A stretch of 64,000 bases of DNA from Rothia sp. SD9660Na (GTDB lineage Bacteria > Actinomycetota > Actinomycetes > Actinomycetales > Micrococcaceae): contig NZ_CP125946.1 in assembly GCF_030064065.1 (NCBI RefSeq), positions 2,170,001 to 2,234,000 of the forward strand. Direction: 5' to 3'. Each line of letters opens with the position of its first letter. Within the stretch, counting starts at the first letter, position 1. The position numbers and the translations under genes are program-made. Shown one piece after another: positions 14,121 to 23,899 of this stretch. The notes beneath the pieces are model-generated. The model was not told where the DNA came from. It searched no databases and saw only the letters and a list, made by a program, of their open reading frames with translations.

Positions 14121-15959
14121 TTACTCGGGGACGATGCGCACGGCGCCCTTATCGGCGCTGGTGACCATGGAAGCGTAGGCGCGCAGGGCACTGGAGACCT
14201 GGCGTTCGCGGGGCTTGGTGGGCTTCCAGGGGGCCGGGCCCTTCTTGGCGCGGCGCTCGGCCAGCACCTCGTCGGAGACGTTCACACGCAGAATACGGTT
14301 GTGAACATCGATCTCAATCTCGTCCCCGTGCTCAATCAGCCCCACGGCGCCACCGGCGGCAGCCTCGGGGGAAATGTGGCCGATGGAGATACCGGAGGTG
14401 CCACCCGAGAAGCGTCCGTCGGTAATCAGGGCGCACTTCTTACCCAGGCCCAGACCCTTGAGGTAGGAGGTGGGGTAGAGCATTTCCTGCATGCCGGGGC
14501 CACCCTTGGGGCCCTCGTACTGGATGACGACGATGTCGCCCTCCTTCACGTTCTTCGACAGGATCTCGAAGACGGCCTCGTCCTGGGACTCCACCACGAA
14601 GGCCTTGCCGACAAAGTGGAAGAGCTCCTCGTCGATACCGGCGCTCTTGATGATAGCGCCGTCCTCGGCGATGTTGCCGTAGAGAACGGCCAGGCCGCCG
14701 TCCTTGGTGTAGGCGTGTTCAACGGCGCGGATGCAGCCGTTCTCGGCGTCCGTCTCGTGGGACTCGTACTTGTTGGCGGTGGAGAAAGCCTGGGTGGTGC
14801 GGACGCCGCCCGGGGCAGCCAGGAAGAGCTCCTTGGCGGTGTCGGTGGCGGCACCGGAGCGAATGTCCCAGTCAGAGAGCCACTGCTGAAGGGAGTTGGC
14901 GTGCACGGAGTGGACGTCGCGGTTCAGCAGACCGGCGCGGTCCAGCTCGCCGAGCAGGGCGGGAATACCGCCGGCGCGGTGCACATGCTCGATGTGGTAC
15001 TTGGTGGAGTTGGGGGCGACCTTGGCCAGGCAGGGCACCTTGCGGGAGATGGCGTCGATGTCGCGCAGAGTGAAGTCGACGCCTGCCTCGTGGGCAATAG
15101 CCAGGATGTGCAGCACGGTGTTGGTGGAGCCGCCCATGGCAACGTCCAGGGCCATGGCGTTCTCGAAGGCTGCCTTGGTGGCGATGGAGCGGGGCAGCAC
15201 GGACTCGTCGTCCTGCTCGTAGTAACGCTTGGCCAGCTCTACAATCTTGGCGCCAGCTTCGAGGAAGAGCTGCTTGCGAGCGACCTGGGTAGCCAGGGTG
15301 GTACCGTTACCGGGCAGGGCCAGGCCGATGGCCTCATTCAGGCAGTTCATGGAGTTAGCGGTGAACATACCGGCGCAGGAGCCGCAGGTGGGGCAGGCAT
15401 TCTTTTCGACCTGGGCTAGGGCGTCGTCACTGACGCTGTCGTCCACGGCCATGACCATGGCGTCCACCAGGTCGAGGCGGTGCTCAACGACCCCCTCAAT
15501 GCCTTCACCGGACTCCATAGGCCCGCCGGAGACAAAGATGACGGGGATGTTCAGGCGCATAGCTGCCAGGAGCATACCGGGGGTGATCTTGTCGCAGTTA
15601 GAGATACAGACCAGGGCGTCGGCGCGATGAGCGTTGACCATGTATTCGACCGAGTCGGCGATCAGATCGCGGGAGGGCAGGGAGTAGAGCATACCATCGT
15701 GGCCCATGGCGATGCCGTCGTCCACGGCGATGGTGTTGAATTCCTTGGCTACGCCGCCTGCTTCGCGGATAGCACCGGCGACCAGTTCGCCCATGTTCTT
15801 CAGGTGCACGTGACCGGGCACGAACTGGGTGAAGGAGTTGGCGATAGCAATGATGGGCTTGCCGAAGTCGTCGTCACCCATGCCGGTGGCGCGCCACAGT
15901 GCACGGGCACCTGCCATGTTTCTGCCGTGGGTGGATGTACGCGAGCGCAGTTCTGGCAT
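14121..15959 (-). CDS. ilvD: Dihydroxy-acid dehydratase (IlvD)
   Basis: 612 residues, full length. It dehydrates 2,3-dihydroxy-isovalerate or -methylvalerate to the 2-oxo acids in valine, isoleucine and pantothenate synthesis. The start [20 protein letters not shown] and [17 protein letters not shown] are typical. Fe-S cluster cysteines appear in [13 protein letters not shown] and [17 protein letters not shown], and [16 protein letters not shown] is conserved. The long form with the 4Fe-4S type CPTCGSC motif is the E. coli-like class. The gene is monocistronic here; other ilv genes are not adjacent. No T-box or leader peptide was recognised upstream. Confidence 0.97.
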   Translation of the reverse strand: MPELRSRTSTHGRNMAGARALWRATGMGDDDFGKPIIAIANSFTQFVPGHVHLKNMGELVAGAIREAGGVAKEFNTIAVDDGIAMGHDGMLYSLPSRDLIADSVEYMVNAHRADALVCISNCDKITPGMLLAAMRLNIPVIFVSGGPMESGEGIEGVVEHRLDLVDAMVMAVDDSVSDDALAQVEKNACPTCGSCAGMFTANSMNCLNEAIGLALPGNGTTLATQVARKQLFLEAGAKIVELAKRYYEQDDESVLPRSIATKAAFENAMALDVAMGGSTNTVLHILAIAHEAGVDFTLRDIDAISRKVPCLAKVAPNSTKYHIEHVHRAGGIPALLGELDRAGLLNRDVHSVHANSLQQWLSDWDIRSGAATDTAKELFLAAPGGVRTTQAFSTANKYESHETDAENGCIRAVEHAYTKDGGLAVLYGNIAEDGAIIKSAGIDEELFHFVGKAFVVESQDEAVFEILSKNVKEGDIVVIQYEGPKGGPGMQEMLYPTSYLKGLGLGKKCALITDGRFSGGTSGISIGHISPEAAAGGAVGLIEHGDEIEIDVHNRILRVNVSDEVLAERRAKKGPAPWKPTKPRERQVSSALRAYASMVTSADKGAVRIVPE

Positions 15960-16096
15960 CGTTAGCTCCCAAGAAAGTTTGTGGTTGGAGGTTTGGGTAC
16001 TAGTCTACGCCTGTCGGTGCGGTAGTCCACAGGGTGGAAAGCGGGGTTCTCATATAGTGAAGATAGGGGCGGACGATTCCGCACCGCACCCTCTCA

Positions 16097-16135
16097 AAGG
16101 GGACCTTAAAGCTTATTGAATTTTGCGGTCCCCTT
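16097..16135. repeat. GGGACC palindrome, copy 2 (family A, short form)
   Basis: AAGGGGACC (16097-16105) and GGTCCCCTT (16127-16135) are perfect inverted 9-mers around an AT-rich loop. It lies between divergently transcribed ilvD and the MetE-family gene, so a terminator role for either is unlikely. Confidence 0.6.
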
Positions 16136-16321
16136 GCGGTGAGGCAGGCGCTTATGAAGCGCGTATGACGCGCATCCGTCACTGTAGTTCATTTTTGAAA
16201 TGTGCCGTCTTAGGGCCTGGAATGCTTGGGCGCTCGCCGGGTGGAGGTGTTAGCTGGAGTCAAGGCCGCTGACCGAAGTGCAGCGTCCTCTACAGCCGTA
16301 GGACTAACCCAGGAGCACATC

Positions 16322-17527
16322 ATGCCCATCAACACCGACCGTATTTTGACCACCCACGTCGGCTCCCTGCCCCGCAGTGAGCGCCTGATTCGTGCTAACG
16401 CTGCCCGCCGCGACGGCAGCATCGACGAGGCAGACTTCCAGAAGATTCTGACCGAAGAAACCCAGGCGGTCGTTGATCGCCAGGTAGAAATCGGCATCGA
16501 CATTGTGAATGACGGTGAGTACGGGCATGCCATGAGTCAGGCCGTGGATTACGGCGCCTGGTGGCACTACTCCTTTGCCCGCACCGGCGGCCTGAAGCTG
16601 CTGACCGAGGGCAACCCCGCCAACGAGGTACACCGCTCCGAGCCGGGCAAGCTCAAGTACACCAGCTTTGCCGACCGCCGCGACTGGACCCGTTTTCAGG
16701 ACTTCTACACCGCGGAACTCGACCTGGGCAACGACCCCGACCGCAGCTTCCCCGCTACCGTCGCCCCGCTGACCTACCAGGGTCAGGACGAGGTGGGGCG
16801 GGACGTCCGCAACCTGGCGGCCGCCACCGAGGGTAAGGGGGTGCACGGTGCTTTTGTTGCTGCCCTGTCACCCGGGTCAGCTGCCCGCGTGGGTAACCTC
16901 TACTACCCCACCGACAAGGAGCACATCTACGCCTGGGCCGACGTGCTGAAGGAAGAGTACAAGGCCATCACCGATGCCGGGTTCACCCTGCAAATTGACG
17001 ACCCTTCGGTGGCTGAGGGTTGGGACCAGATTAACCCCGAGCCCAGCGTCAGCGACTATCTTGATTTTATTCAGGTGGCGGTCGATGCTCTCAACTATGC
17101 GCTTGAGGATATTCCGACCGAGCAGACCCGCTTCCACCTGTGTTGGGGGTCCTGGCACGGGCCGCACAGCACCGACCTGGAATTCAAGCACCTGGCCGAC
17201 ACCCTGCTGTCAGTTGACGCAGCCGGTTACACCTTTGAGGCCGCTAACGCGCGCCACGCCCACGAATGGAAGGTCTGGGAGAACCTAGAGCTGCCCGAGG
17301 GCAAGTACGTGATTCCCGGTGTTGTCTCGCACTCGACCAACCTGATTGAGCACCCTGAGCTGGTTGCCCAGCGCATTGAGCAGTTTGCGCAGGTGGTGGG
17401 CAAGGAGAACGTGGTGGCGTCAACCGACTGCGGTCTGGGCGGACGCCTGCACCCCGACCTTGCCTGGGCCAAGCTGGAATCGCTGACGGCAGGTGCCCGC
17501 ATCGCCAGTAAGCGTCTCTTCGGCTAG
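16322..17527 (+). CDS. Cobalamin-independent methionine synthase II family protein
   Basis: 401 residues from the ATG at 16322 (AGGAG eight bases upstream). It corresponds to the C-terminal catalytic barrel of MetE alone. The start ILTTHVGSLPRSERL is typical. The zinc ligands are in place: His and Cys in RFHLCWGSWHG, Glu in YTFEAANARHAHE and Cys in VASTDCGLGGR. MetE moves the methyl group of a folate to homocysteine, but these one-domain enzymes use various methyl donors and some act in alkyl-thiol chemistry, so the substrate is open. A decayed full-length metE lies at 36258-36738, so this gene might help fill the gap. Monocistronic. Confidence 0.8.
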   Translation: MPINTDRILTTHVGSLPRSERLIRANAARRDGSIDEADFQKILTEETQAVVDRQVEIGIDIVNDGEYGHAMSQAVDYGAWWHYSFARTGGLKLLTEGNPANEVHRSEPGKLKYTSFADRRDWTRFQDFYTAELDLGNDPDRSFPATVAPLTYQGQDEVGRDVRNLAAATEGKGVHGAFVAALSPGSAARVGNLYYPTDKEHIYAWADVLKEEYKAITDAGFTLQIDDPSVAEGWDQINPEPSVSDYLDFIQVAVDALNYALEDIPTEQTRFHLCWGSWHGPHSTDLEFKHLADTLLSVDAAGYTFEAANARHAHEWKVWENLELPEGKYVIPGVVSHSTNLIEHPELVAQRIEQFAQVVGKENVVASTDCGLGGRLHPDLAWAKLESLTAGARIASKRLFG

Positions 17528-17550
17528 GGCTGGACGCCACCCCACCGTTA

Positions 17551-17617
17551 AAGGGGACCGTATAACTTCGAAGGGACCGCGTACTATGCGGTCCCTTCGA
17601 AGTCATGCGGTCCCCTT
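17551..17617. repeat. Nested GGGACC palindrome, copy 3 (family A)
   Basis: Thirty-base arms (AAGGGGACCG...GGGACCGC and its complement, two mismatched positions) enclose GTACTAT. The inner hairpin is nearly identical to that at 11785-11847, while the outer bases differ with compensating changes. It follows the MetE-family stop codon by 23 bases and may end that transcript. Confidence 0.75.
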
Positions 17618-17923
17618 GCTGCGGGCCGAAGAGAAGCGGGCGGACGCTGGTGGGGGCCGCTTCTTACAACCGGAGAGTGCGTTTCGCGCCACATTCTCGT
17701 CAGAGGTGCTCTCGCTAACCAGAGTTTTCTCAGGTCAAAAGGCACCCCGGTGGTTTAAAACCTGCATGTGAGCGACCTGATCAACGTGTGACACGCATTT
17801 ACATGTGTGTCTCTCGCAAACACCCCACGCGAGTCCTAGACTATAGGGAAACACAATCACCGGGTGAAGCTCTCACTCTATCTCGCACAATGTGCTCTTG
17901 CACCTATTACATAGGGGAACCAA
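17618..17923 (+). promoter_or_regulatory. Intergenic region and promoter of treR
   Basis: About 300 bases without a coding frame I trust. It holds the upstream region of treR. TAGACTATAG near 17836-17845 contains a TANNNT -10 candidate. AGGGGAA lies five bases before the ATG as the ribosome site. I saw no clear trehalose operator palindrome. Confidence 0.4.
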
Positions 17924-18658
17924 ATGGGAAAGTTTGAACGCATCTACCACGACCTGGCTCGTGACATCGATGAAGGCAAGTACGGCGTCGGCGACCTGCT
18001 GCCCAGCGAAAAGAAGCTGACCGAAAAGTACAACGTCTCGCGTGAGACCGCCCGCAAGGCTCTGGCTATTTTGACCGACCGCGGCTACATCCAGCGCATC
18101 ATGGGTAAAGGCTCCCTGGTCATCGACCACAAGCGCTACTCCATTCCCGTGTCTTCACTGGTGAGCTACAAGGAGTTTGCTGAGTCAGCCAGCCGCGACA
18201 CCCAGACCGAACTGGTTGAACTCGAAGACGCCCTGCTGCCCCATGTGCCCTTCCAGGCCCTGTCCAACGGCTCAGTTGAGCAGGTTCCCGTCACCCACAT
18301 CATGCGCGTGCGCCACATGGACGGCGCCCCCGCCATCATCGACCACGACTACATCATCAAGAGCGTGGTTCCCGAAATCTCCCGCGAGGTTGCCGAGGAC
18401 TCCCTCTACCACTACTTCGAGGGTGAACTGGGCCTGAATATCGTGTCGTCTGCCAAGCAGATCACCATCGAGCAGGCGACCCCCAACGATGCCAAGTACC
18501 TGAACCTGCACGCTGGCGAGTACGTTGCGGTAACCACCTCAATCACCGTGCTTGAGGACGGCACCGCCTTCCAGTACACTATCTCCCGCCACCGCACCGA
18601 TAAGTTCCGCTACCTAGACTTCGCCCACCGCCGCCAGGAAATTCCGGTTTCTGAATAA
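17924..18658 (+). CDS. treR: GntR-family trehalose operon repressor (TreR-like)
   Basis: 244 residues. The N-terminal winged helix (about 1-70) reads FERIYHDLARDIDEGKYGVGDLLPSEKKLTEKYNVSRETARKALAILTDRGYIQRIMGKGSLV, a standard GntR/HutC head. The C-terminal UTRA effector domain runs from about 85 to the end (HIMRVRHMDGAPAIIDHDYI, LYHYFEGELGLNI, FQYTISRHRTDKFRYLDFAHR). In Gram-positives TreR binds trehalose 6-phosphate and represses the trehalose genes. The next gene is a phosphotrehalase, which supports this. A clear terminator separates the two, so the pair may be regulated from separate promoters. No trehalose PTS permease gene is in the window. Confidence 0.85.
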   Translation: MGKFERIYHDLARDIDEGKYGVGDLLPSEKKLTEKYNVSRETARKALAILTDRGYIQRIMGKGSLVIDHKRYSIPVSSLVSYKEFAESASRDTQTELVELEDALLPHVPFQALSNGSVEQVPVTHIMRVRHMDGAPAIIDHDYIIKSVVPEISREVAEDSLYHYFEGELGLNIVSSAKQITIEQATPNDAKYLNLHAGEYVAVTTSITVLEDGTAFQYTISRHRTDKFRYLDFAHRRQEIPVSE

Positions 18659-18716
18659 AGTTCCAAAACTGTTGTAATACAGACTGAAGAACCTGTTAGA
18701 CAGGTAAGGTTAAGGA

Positions 18717-18754
18717 GCGTACCCCGCTTTGACGGGGTACGCTTCTTTTCTTTT
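18717..18754 (+). terminator. Rho-independent terminator after treR
   Basis: GCGTACCCCG-CTTTGA-CGGGGTACGC followed by TTCTTTTCTTTT. A weaker hairpin, ACCTG-TTAGA-CAGGT, precedes it at 18691-18705. It lies between treR and treC, so treC needs its own promoter or read-through. Confidence 0.9.
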
Positions 18755-18822
18755 ACCCCGACCCCCACCAACCACCGGGCGCACCCGCCCTGGCACCGGC
18801 GTCCTACCCTTTGGAGCACACC

Positions 18823-20472
18823 ATGCGCTTTCACGATAAGGTCATCTACCAGGTCTACCCCAAGTCCTTCTACGATTCGAGCGGCAACGGCATAGGTGAC
18901 CTGCGAGGCATTATCGAGAAGGTCCCCTACATTGCTTCGCTGGGCGTGGATATGGTCTGGTTCAACCCCTTTTTTGTCTCGCCGCAGAACGATAACGGCT
19001 ACGACATCGCCAACTACTACGAGGTAGACCCCGAGATGGGCACCATGGCGGACGCCGAAGAACTCATCGCCGCCCTGGGCAAAGAGGGGATTGGGGTCAT
19101 GTTCGATATGGTGCTGAACCATGTCTCCACCGAGCACGAGTGGTTCCAGCGGGCCCTGGCCGGCGAGAAGGAGTATCAGGACTTCTTCTACCTGCGCCCG
19201 GTGCAGGAGGACGGCTCCTTGCCGACCAACTGGGAATCTAAGTTTGGCGGCCCGGCCTGGTCACAGTTTGGTGATACCGACCTCTACTACATGCACCTCT
19301 ACGATGTGACCCAGGCAGATCTGAACTGGCACAACCCCAGGGTACGCGAAGAGCTCTTTAAGGTCGTGAACTTCTGGAAGGACAAGGGCGTTCGCGGCTT
19401 CCGGTTCGATGTGCTCAACGTGATTGGCAAGGCCGAGGACCTGCGGGACGCCGCCCCCGGCGAAAACGACAAGCTCATCTACACCGACACCGAGCGCGTG
19501 CACCCCTGGGTGCAGGAGCTGAACCGGGCCACCTTTGGTGATACCGAGGGCACCGTGACCGTGGGCGAAATGTCGTCAACCACCATCGAGAGCAGCGTGC
19601 GCTACACCAACCCTGCTAATGAAGAGCTGGATATGGTTTTCTCCTTCCACCATCTCAAGGTGGACTACGACGGGGCCGAAAAGTGGTCTGACGTGCCCTT
19701 TGACTTCATGGCGCTCAAGGGCCTGCTGACCGACTGGGCAGTCGGCATCCAGGCAGGGGGCGGCTGGCAGGCATCCTTCTGGAATAACCACGACCAGCCA
19801 CGCGCCATCAACCGCTTTGGCGATGTGGAGCGCTACCATGCTGAATCCGCCACCATGCTGGCTGCCGCCGTACATCTGACCCGCGGCACCCCCTACATCT
19901 ACCAGGGCGAAGAGATCGGCATGGTTGATCCGGTCTATTCATCCATGGATGACTACGTGGACGTTGAATCCCACAACGCCTTTGCCATTCTGCAGGAGCG
20001 GGGTGTGAGCGAGGCCGAGGCCTTCCGCATTGTCACCAAGAAGTCCCGTGATAACTCGCGCACCCCCATGCAGTGGGATTCATCGGAGTTCGCGGGGTTC
20101 TCGCGGGTGAGGCCCTGGCTGATGCCCACCTCGCAGGCCAAGATTAACGTTGATCGAGAAGAGGCGGAGGGTGTCATTCTGCCCTTCTACCGAGAGCTGG
20201 TGCGCCTGCGCCACGCGATGCCTCTGATTTCTGAAGGGTCCTACGAGCCTTTTGCCCGGGAGCACGAGAGCGTCTACGGTTTTGTGCGCGATCACGAGGG
20301 TCAACGCATGCTGGTGCTCTGCAATTTCTACGGTGAGGACGCCGCCGTGCAGCTCCCCGCGGAGTTTGCGGCAGGGTCGGTGCTTCTGTGTAATTACAAG
20401 AATGAACCTGCGCTGGGGGGTAGCGAAATCGTGCTCCGCCCCTATGAGGCGGTAGCGGTACTGGCTGGCTAG
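18823..20472 (+). CDS. treC: Alpha,alpha-phosphotrehalase (GH13)
   Basis: 549 residues from the ATG at 18823 (GGAG eight bases upstream; a TTG four codons earlier is less likely). It is a GH13 retaining glycosidase of the oligo-1,6-glucosidase subfamily. VIYQVYPKSFYDSSGNGIGDLRGI, the nucleophile Asp in GFRFDVLNVIG, the acid Glu in VTVGEMSS and the third acid in WNNHDQPRA are all present. C-terminal VRPWLMP and the short beta domain are complete. Phosphotrehalase splits trehalose 6-phosphate into glucose and glucose 6-phosphate in the cytosol. The substrate call rests on the adjacent treR-like gene and on VYPKSFYDS rather than on a proven specificity residue; other alpha-glucosidases are possible. 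Confidence 0.82.
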   Translation: MRFHDKVIYQVYPKSFYDSSGNGIGDLRGIIEKVPYIASLGVDMVWFNPFFVSPQNDNGYDIANYYEVDPEMGTMADAEELIAALGKEGIGVMFDMVLNHVSTEHEWFQRALAGEKEYQDFFYLRPVQEDGSLPTNWESKFGGPAWSQFGDTDLYYMHLYDVTQADLNWHNPRVREELFKVVNFWKDKGVRGFRFDVLNVIGKAEDLRDAAPGENDKLIYTDTERVHPWVQELNRATFGDTEGTVTVGEMSSTTIESSVRYTNPANEELDMVFSFHHLKVDYDGAEKWSDVPFDFMALKGLLTDWAVGIQAGGGWQASFWNNHDQPRAINRFGDVERYHAESATMLAAAVHLTRGTPYIYQGEEIGMVDPVYSSMDDYVDVESHNAFAILQERGVSEAEAFRIVTKKSRDNSRTPMQWDSSEFAGFSRVRPWLMPTSQAKINVDREEAEGVILPFYRELVRLRHAMPLISEGSYEPFAREHESVYGFVRDHEGQRMLVLCNFYGEDAAVQLPAEFAAGSVLLCNYKNEPALGGSEIVLRPYEAVAVLAG

Positions 20473-20486
20473 CGACGACCAAGATA

Positions 20487-20541
20487 AAACGCCCCCACCG
20501 ACGCTACCCGCACACCGGGCTCAGAGCAGATGGGGGCGTTT
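20487..20541. terminator. Terminator between treC and the ribokinase gene
   Basis: AAACGCCCCCA (20487-20497) pairs with TGGGGGCGTTT (20531-20541) around a structured loop. The genes on either side converge. Confidence 0.8.
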
Positions 20542-20552
20542 ACCGCTACTTC

Positions 20553-21470
20553 TTAGAAAATATGGGCGAACCTCTGGTGGAAGTCCTCACCGGTCGCGTA
20601 TGACTTCTGAGTACCCTGGCGGGTCACTGAGTCACCGGCATAGTAGTTTGCCAAACGCAGGGACTCTGCAATATCACCATTCTTCACCCAGTAATGGCTG
20701 AAGCACCCAATAAATGCGTCCCCCGCGCCGGTGGTATCAACGGCATCAACGGCATTCCCTTCGATGAGCTTCTCACCCTCTTCAGAAACCCACAGAACTC
20801 CGCGTGCACCGAGGGTAACAATCACGTTCTTGATACCAGAATCAAGCAGTACACCAGCAGCATTAGAAATATCGTCAAGCGTATCAACGGGCATCCCCGA
20901 TAGCAGAGACAGTTCGGTCTCGTTAGGGACGATGAACTCTACTGAGCGAACCCGTTCCAGTGAAAGCTCAGGGGCAGCTGGAGCGGGGTTAAGCAGGACG
21001 GGAATGCCCAGCTCCTTCCCCAAATCAACCGCCGCATAAACGGTCTCAAGGTTGATTTCAAGCTGCAACACTATCAGTTTGCATCGGGCAATATCCTCAC
21101 GAGCTGCCTGAAGATCCTCAGAGGTCAACAGAGCGTTGGCACCCTTGACGATGATGATGGAGTTACGAGACTGCTGATCAACAAAAATCGGTGCAACCCC
21201 GCTGGTGGCGTCCGTCCGCAGAATGTACTTATCGCTCATGCCGTTGGCTTTGAAGTTGGCGATGGTGTTATCCGCAAAGAGATCATTACCCACGCGGGTC
21301 ACCATGAGCACCTCGGAGCCTAAGCGAGAAGCCGCAACAGCCTGGTTAGCGCCCTTACCACCGCACCCCAGTTGAAAATCTGGTGCTTCAATGGTCTCGC
21401 CTTCTTGGGGCATACGGGTGATGTAGGAAATCAGGTCAACATTGTTTGAACCGATGACTGCGATATCCAT
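20553..21470 (-). CDS. rbsK: Ribokinase-type PfkB sugar kinase
   Basis: 305 residues. PfkB signature 1 is QLGCGGKGANQAVAASRLG (about 33-51) and signature 2 is DTTGAGDAFIGCF with the catalytic Asp. IGSNNVDLISY at the start and LLNPAPA match ribokinase. It would phosphorylate ribose or a related pentose in the cytosol. It is the last gene of a three-gene operon with the DUF4432 and FucP-like genes (five-base gap to the DUF4432 stop), so the true substrate is probably whatever that permease imports. The symbol is by similarity; another sugar is possible. Confidence 0.8.
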   Translation of the reverse strand: MDIAVIGSNNVDLISYITRMPQEGETIEAPDFQLGCGGKGANQAVAASRLGSEVLMVTRVGNDLFADNTIANFKANGMSDKYILRTDATSGVAPIFVDQQSRNSIIIVKGANALLTSEDLQAAREDIARCKLIVLQLEINLETVYAAVDLGKELGIPVLLNPAPAAPELSLERVRSVEFIVPNETELSLLSGMPVDTLDDISNAAGVLLDSGIKNVIVTLGARGVLWVSEEGEKLIEGNAVDAVDTTGAGDAFIGCFSHYWVKNGDIAESLRLANYYAGDSVTRQGTQKSYATGEDFHQRFAHIF

Positions 21471-21475
21471 GGGTA

Positions 21476-22528
21476 TTACTCCTTCGCCTGGGTCTGCGCT
21501 TCTGCTGCTGAGAGCAAACCGGTTTCTACTTCAAAGGTACGTTCTTCACCGGGAGAAAGGTGAATGAGGGTTCCTGCAGCATCTGCTGCCAGGTAGCCTT
21601 CAGGTCGGGACGTTCCCGGCAAGACGAAGGCTGCAACCGTCTGGTCGGGGTTATGCAAAATCCACCGTGTCGCAACGGGGAACTGATCCGTTGAGAACCT
21701 GGTGATAAAGGCGGTGCCGTCCGGGTGCGTGAGGGTGAACTGAGCGTCCTTAACCTGCTGGTCAAGAGCGTCAGCGAAGTACACGATCTCAGGATCAAAC
21801 GCTTCTGCACCCACCAGGGAGTTGGCATCATATTCCCCTGAAAGAATGCTGTCATTGATCTTTTCCCACGCAGGTGTGGGGGTGACGTGAGCGGGTACGG
21901 TGCGGCGCAGCTGAAAGGAGTCTGCGGCGAGATTATCGCTCATCGTACCGCCGGGGACGAAAGCGTAGTTCATGTGGCACATGTACTGCAGGGGCATGGG
22001 TGCGTAGGCTGAAAGGTTCGTGACCTTCAGGCCAATGGTCAGCAGGCCGGACGCCGCGGTGACGGTGACGGAGGGCGAGGCCTGGTAATGGTGGCCAAAG
22101 CCCATGACGTACTCGCGGTGCGACCGCACCGTGAGTGCCCCATGATCTTCGATGATAAGTTCTGCTGAATCCATCGGTGCGCAGGGAAATTCACCGTGGA
22201 GGGGGTGAGTATCTTCGGGAGCGGGGCATCCAGAGGCGAGTAAACCTGAGTGGAAGGCAAAGCAACCGTAGGTCTCAACAATGGTTGAGGCAGGCTGAGG
22301 CTGGTTGAACATATTCTTCATGCGCAGGCTGGTTCCGTCGAATTCGGCGTCCCAGATGATCTGCCCCATGAAGGGGAGCACTTCAACGAAACCACGGGAG
22401 TTTGCCAGGGTGAGTGATTGTACTCCGGAGGGGTAGGTCAACGCACTGACGGTAAATTCATCGTTCTGAAGAACGGTTGTTTTCTCGCTGGTGAAGAGGC
22501 TGTGATGGAGAGGAATAATCGTGCTCAT
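21476..22528 (-). CDS. DUF4432 / aldose-epimerase-like protein
   Basis: 350 residues from the ATG at 22528 (AGAAGG about eight bases upstream), two bases after the stop of the permease gene. It has a galactose-mutarotase-like beta-sandwich pattern: SRGFVEVLPFMGQIIWDAEFDG, GCFAFHSGLLASGCP, HPLHGEFPCAP, MPLQYMCHMNYAFVPGG. The His and Glu residues in these blocks are those used by mutarotase-like enzymes. Members interconvert anomers or isomerise sugars. Here it probably prepares the sugar brought in by the neighbouring permease for the kinases. The exact reaction is unknown. Confidence 0.7.
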   Translation of the reverse strand: MSTIIPLHHSLFTSEKTTVLQNDEFTVSALTYPSGVQSLTLANSRGFVEVLPFMGQIIWDAEFDGTSLRMKNMFNQPQPASTIVETYGCFAFHSGLLASGCPAPEDTHPLHGEFPCAPMDSAELIIEDHGALTVRSHREYVMGFGHHYQASPSVTVTAASGLLTIGLKVTNLSAYAPMPLQYMCHMNYAFVPGGTMSDNLAADSFQLRRTVPAHVTPTPAWEKINDSILSGEYDANSLVGAEAFDPEIVYFADALDQQVKDAQFTLTHPDGTAFITRFSTDQFPVATRWILHNPDQTVAAFVLPGTSRPEGYLAADAAGTLIHLSPGEERTFEVETGLLSAAEAQTQAKE

Positions 22529-22530
22529 TG

Positions 22531-23898
22531 TTATGCCTTCTTTGACTGACGGTAAAGGCCCCAAAAGTAGAGAGCCATCACCAAGAAGCAGAGAATGTTG
22601 ATTGAGAAGCTGATAGACATTGATCCAGTGAGGTCTGAAATCAGCCCTTGGACGACGGGGATGACGGCACCGCCGATGATAGCCATAACGATGATGGCTC
22701 CGCCAGTTTCGGTAAAGCGCTTATCTTCAATGGTATCCAGGGTGCGTGCGTAAATTGTTGCCCATCCGGGGCCAAGCAAACCGGACGCCAAAACCGCTGC
22801 CCACACTGCGGTGATGTTGGGAACAAAAACGACATAGGTTAGCGCTCCAACACCGATGAGGGAGTAAATAATTAGGACGAGGTCTTCATTCATTTTGGTG
22901 ATGAGGAAGTTCGCGATGAACTTACCGATAAAGAAGGCCACATAGGCAGCAAGCAGGTAGTTGGTAGCGGCACGCTCGTTGAGGGAATCGTCAAGGGTGA
23001 GCGCCAGTCGGATGGTGAAAGACCACAAGGCAGTCTGCAGGCCGACGTACATGAACTGAGCAAAGATACCTGCGAGGAAGTCTTTCTTCTGGAAGAGATA
23101 GCGCAGGGTTTCACCTAAACCAGCTGATTTTTCGTGGTTGCTAGCATCAAGCGGTTTGCTGGAAGGGTACTGAGTAATCGCGATAAGCAGTAACAGTACG
23201 ATAAGGACACAGATAATCCAGCGATAAGGTTCTAGTGTGCGTTGCAGAAGCTGCTCGGTGAGTTGCTGGGCTGCTACCGGATCTAAACCTTTAAGTTGGT
23301 CCTCTAATGAAGCCCCTTCTGTGAAGATGAGATACTTACCCATAAGGGCGCCAGCAAAGAAACCTATAGGGGTGAAAGTCTGAGAAATATTCAGACGCAG
23401 AGTTGCTGTTTTCTTTGGGCCAATCATGGAGGAGTAGGTGTTAGCAGAAGTCTCTAAGAAAGACAGACCGACAGCAACAGCGAAAAGAGAGGCAAGAAAG
23501 ACGGAGTAAGTCGCTGCTTGTGAAGCAGGGAAAAACAGTAGGCAACCAAGAATGTAAATCGTGAGGCCGATGAGCAGTCCGGCCTTGTAGCTTAAACGAC
23601 GAATAACCCGTGATGCAGGGATAGCGATGACGAAGTAGCCACCGTAGAAAGCAGATTGCACAAAAGCAGTTGCAAAGTCTGAAAGAGTAAAAATGTGCTT
23701 GAACTGGGCAATAAGAATATCGTTCAGGCTAGCTGCTGCACCCCACATAGGGAAGCAGATAGAAAGCAGAATGTACTGGAAAATTGGGGTGCGGTCCAGG
23801 TATCCGTTGCGCAGCTGCCGTGTGGAGTCTTTAATAATTCCCCAAGAGGTGTTGGATACGCCGCGTTCTTCAACGTGGGTAGGGTTTTCAACGTTCAT
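22531..23898 (-). CDS. FucP-type MFS sugar:proton symporter
   Basis: 455 residues with twelve membrane helices. The FucP-family blocks are ILLSICFPMWGAAASLNDILI, FYGGYFVIAIPASRVIRR and GLSFLETSANTYSSMIG, followed by LRLNISQTFTPIGFFAGALMG. Relatives take up fucose, glucose/galactose or other hexoses with a proton. It heads a minus-strand operon with the DUF4432 and ribokinase genes. A 30-codon frame with its own ribosome site ends one base before the start codon and may couple translation. A pair of inverted 13-mers at 24061-24113 lies in the promoter region. The sugar is not known. Confidence 0.85.
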   Translation of the reverse strand: MNVENPTHVEERGVSNTSWGIIKDSTRQLRNGYLDRTPIFQYILLSICFPMWGAAASLNDILIAQFKHIFTLSDFATAFVQSAFYGGYFVIAIPASRVIRRLSYKAGLLIGLTIYILGCLLFFPASQAATYSVFLASLFAVAVGLSFLETSANTYSSMIGPKKTATLRLNISQTFTPIGFFAGALMGKYLIFTEGASLEDQLKGLDPVAAQQLTEQLLQRTLEPYRWIICVLIVLLLLIAITQYPSSKPLDASNHEKSAGLGETLRYLFQKKDFLAGIFAQFMYVGLQTALWSFTIRLALTLDDSLNERAATNYLLAAYVAFFIGKFIANFLITKMNEDLVLIIYSLIGVGALTYVVFVPNITAVWAAVLASGLLGPGWATIYARTLDTIEDKRFTETGGAIIVMAIIGGAVIPVVQGLISDLTGSMSISFSINILCFLVMALYFWGLYRQSKKA

Positions 23899-23899
23899 C

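Noticed and set aside
14073..15419. Long + strand frame opposite ilvD
   Set aside because: It is antisense to a highly conserved ilvD, is Gly/Val-rich low complexity and has no ribosome site. It is a GC-rich shadow.
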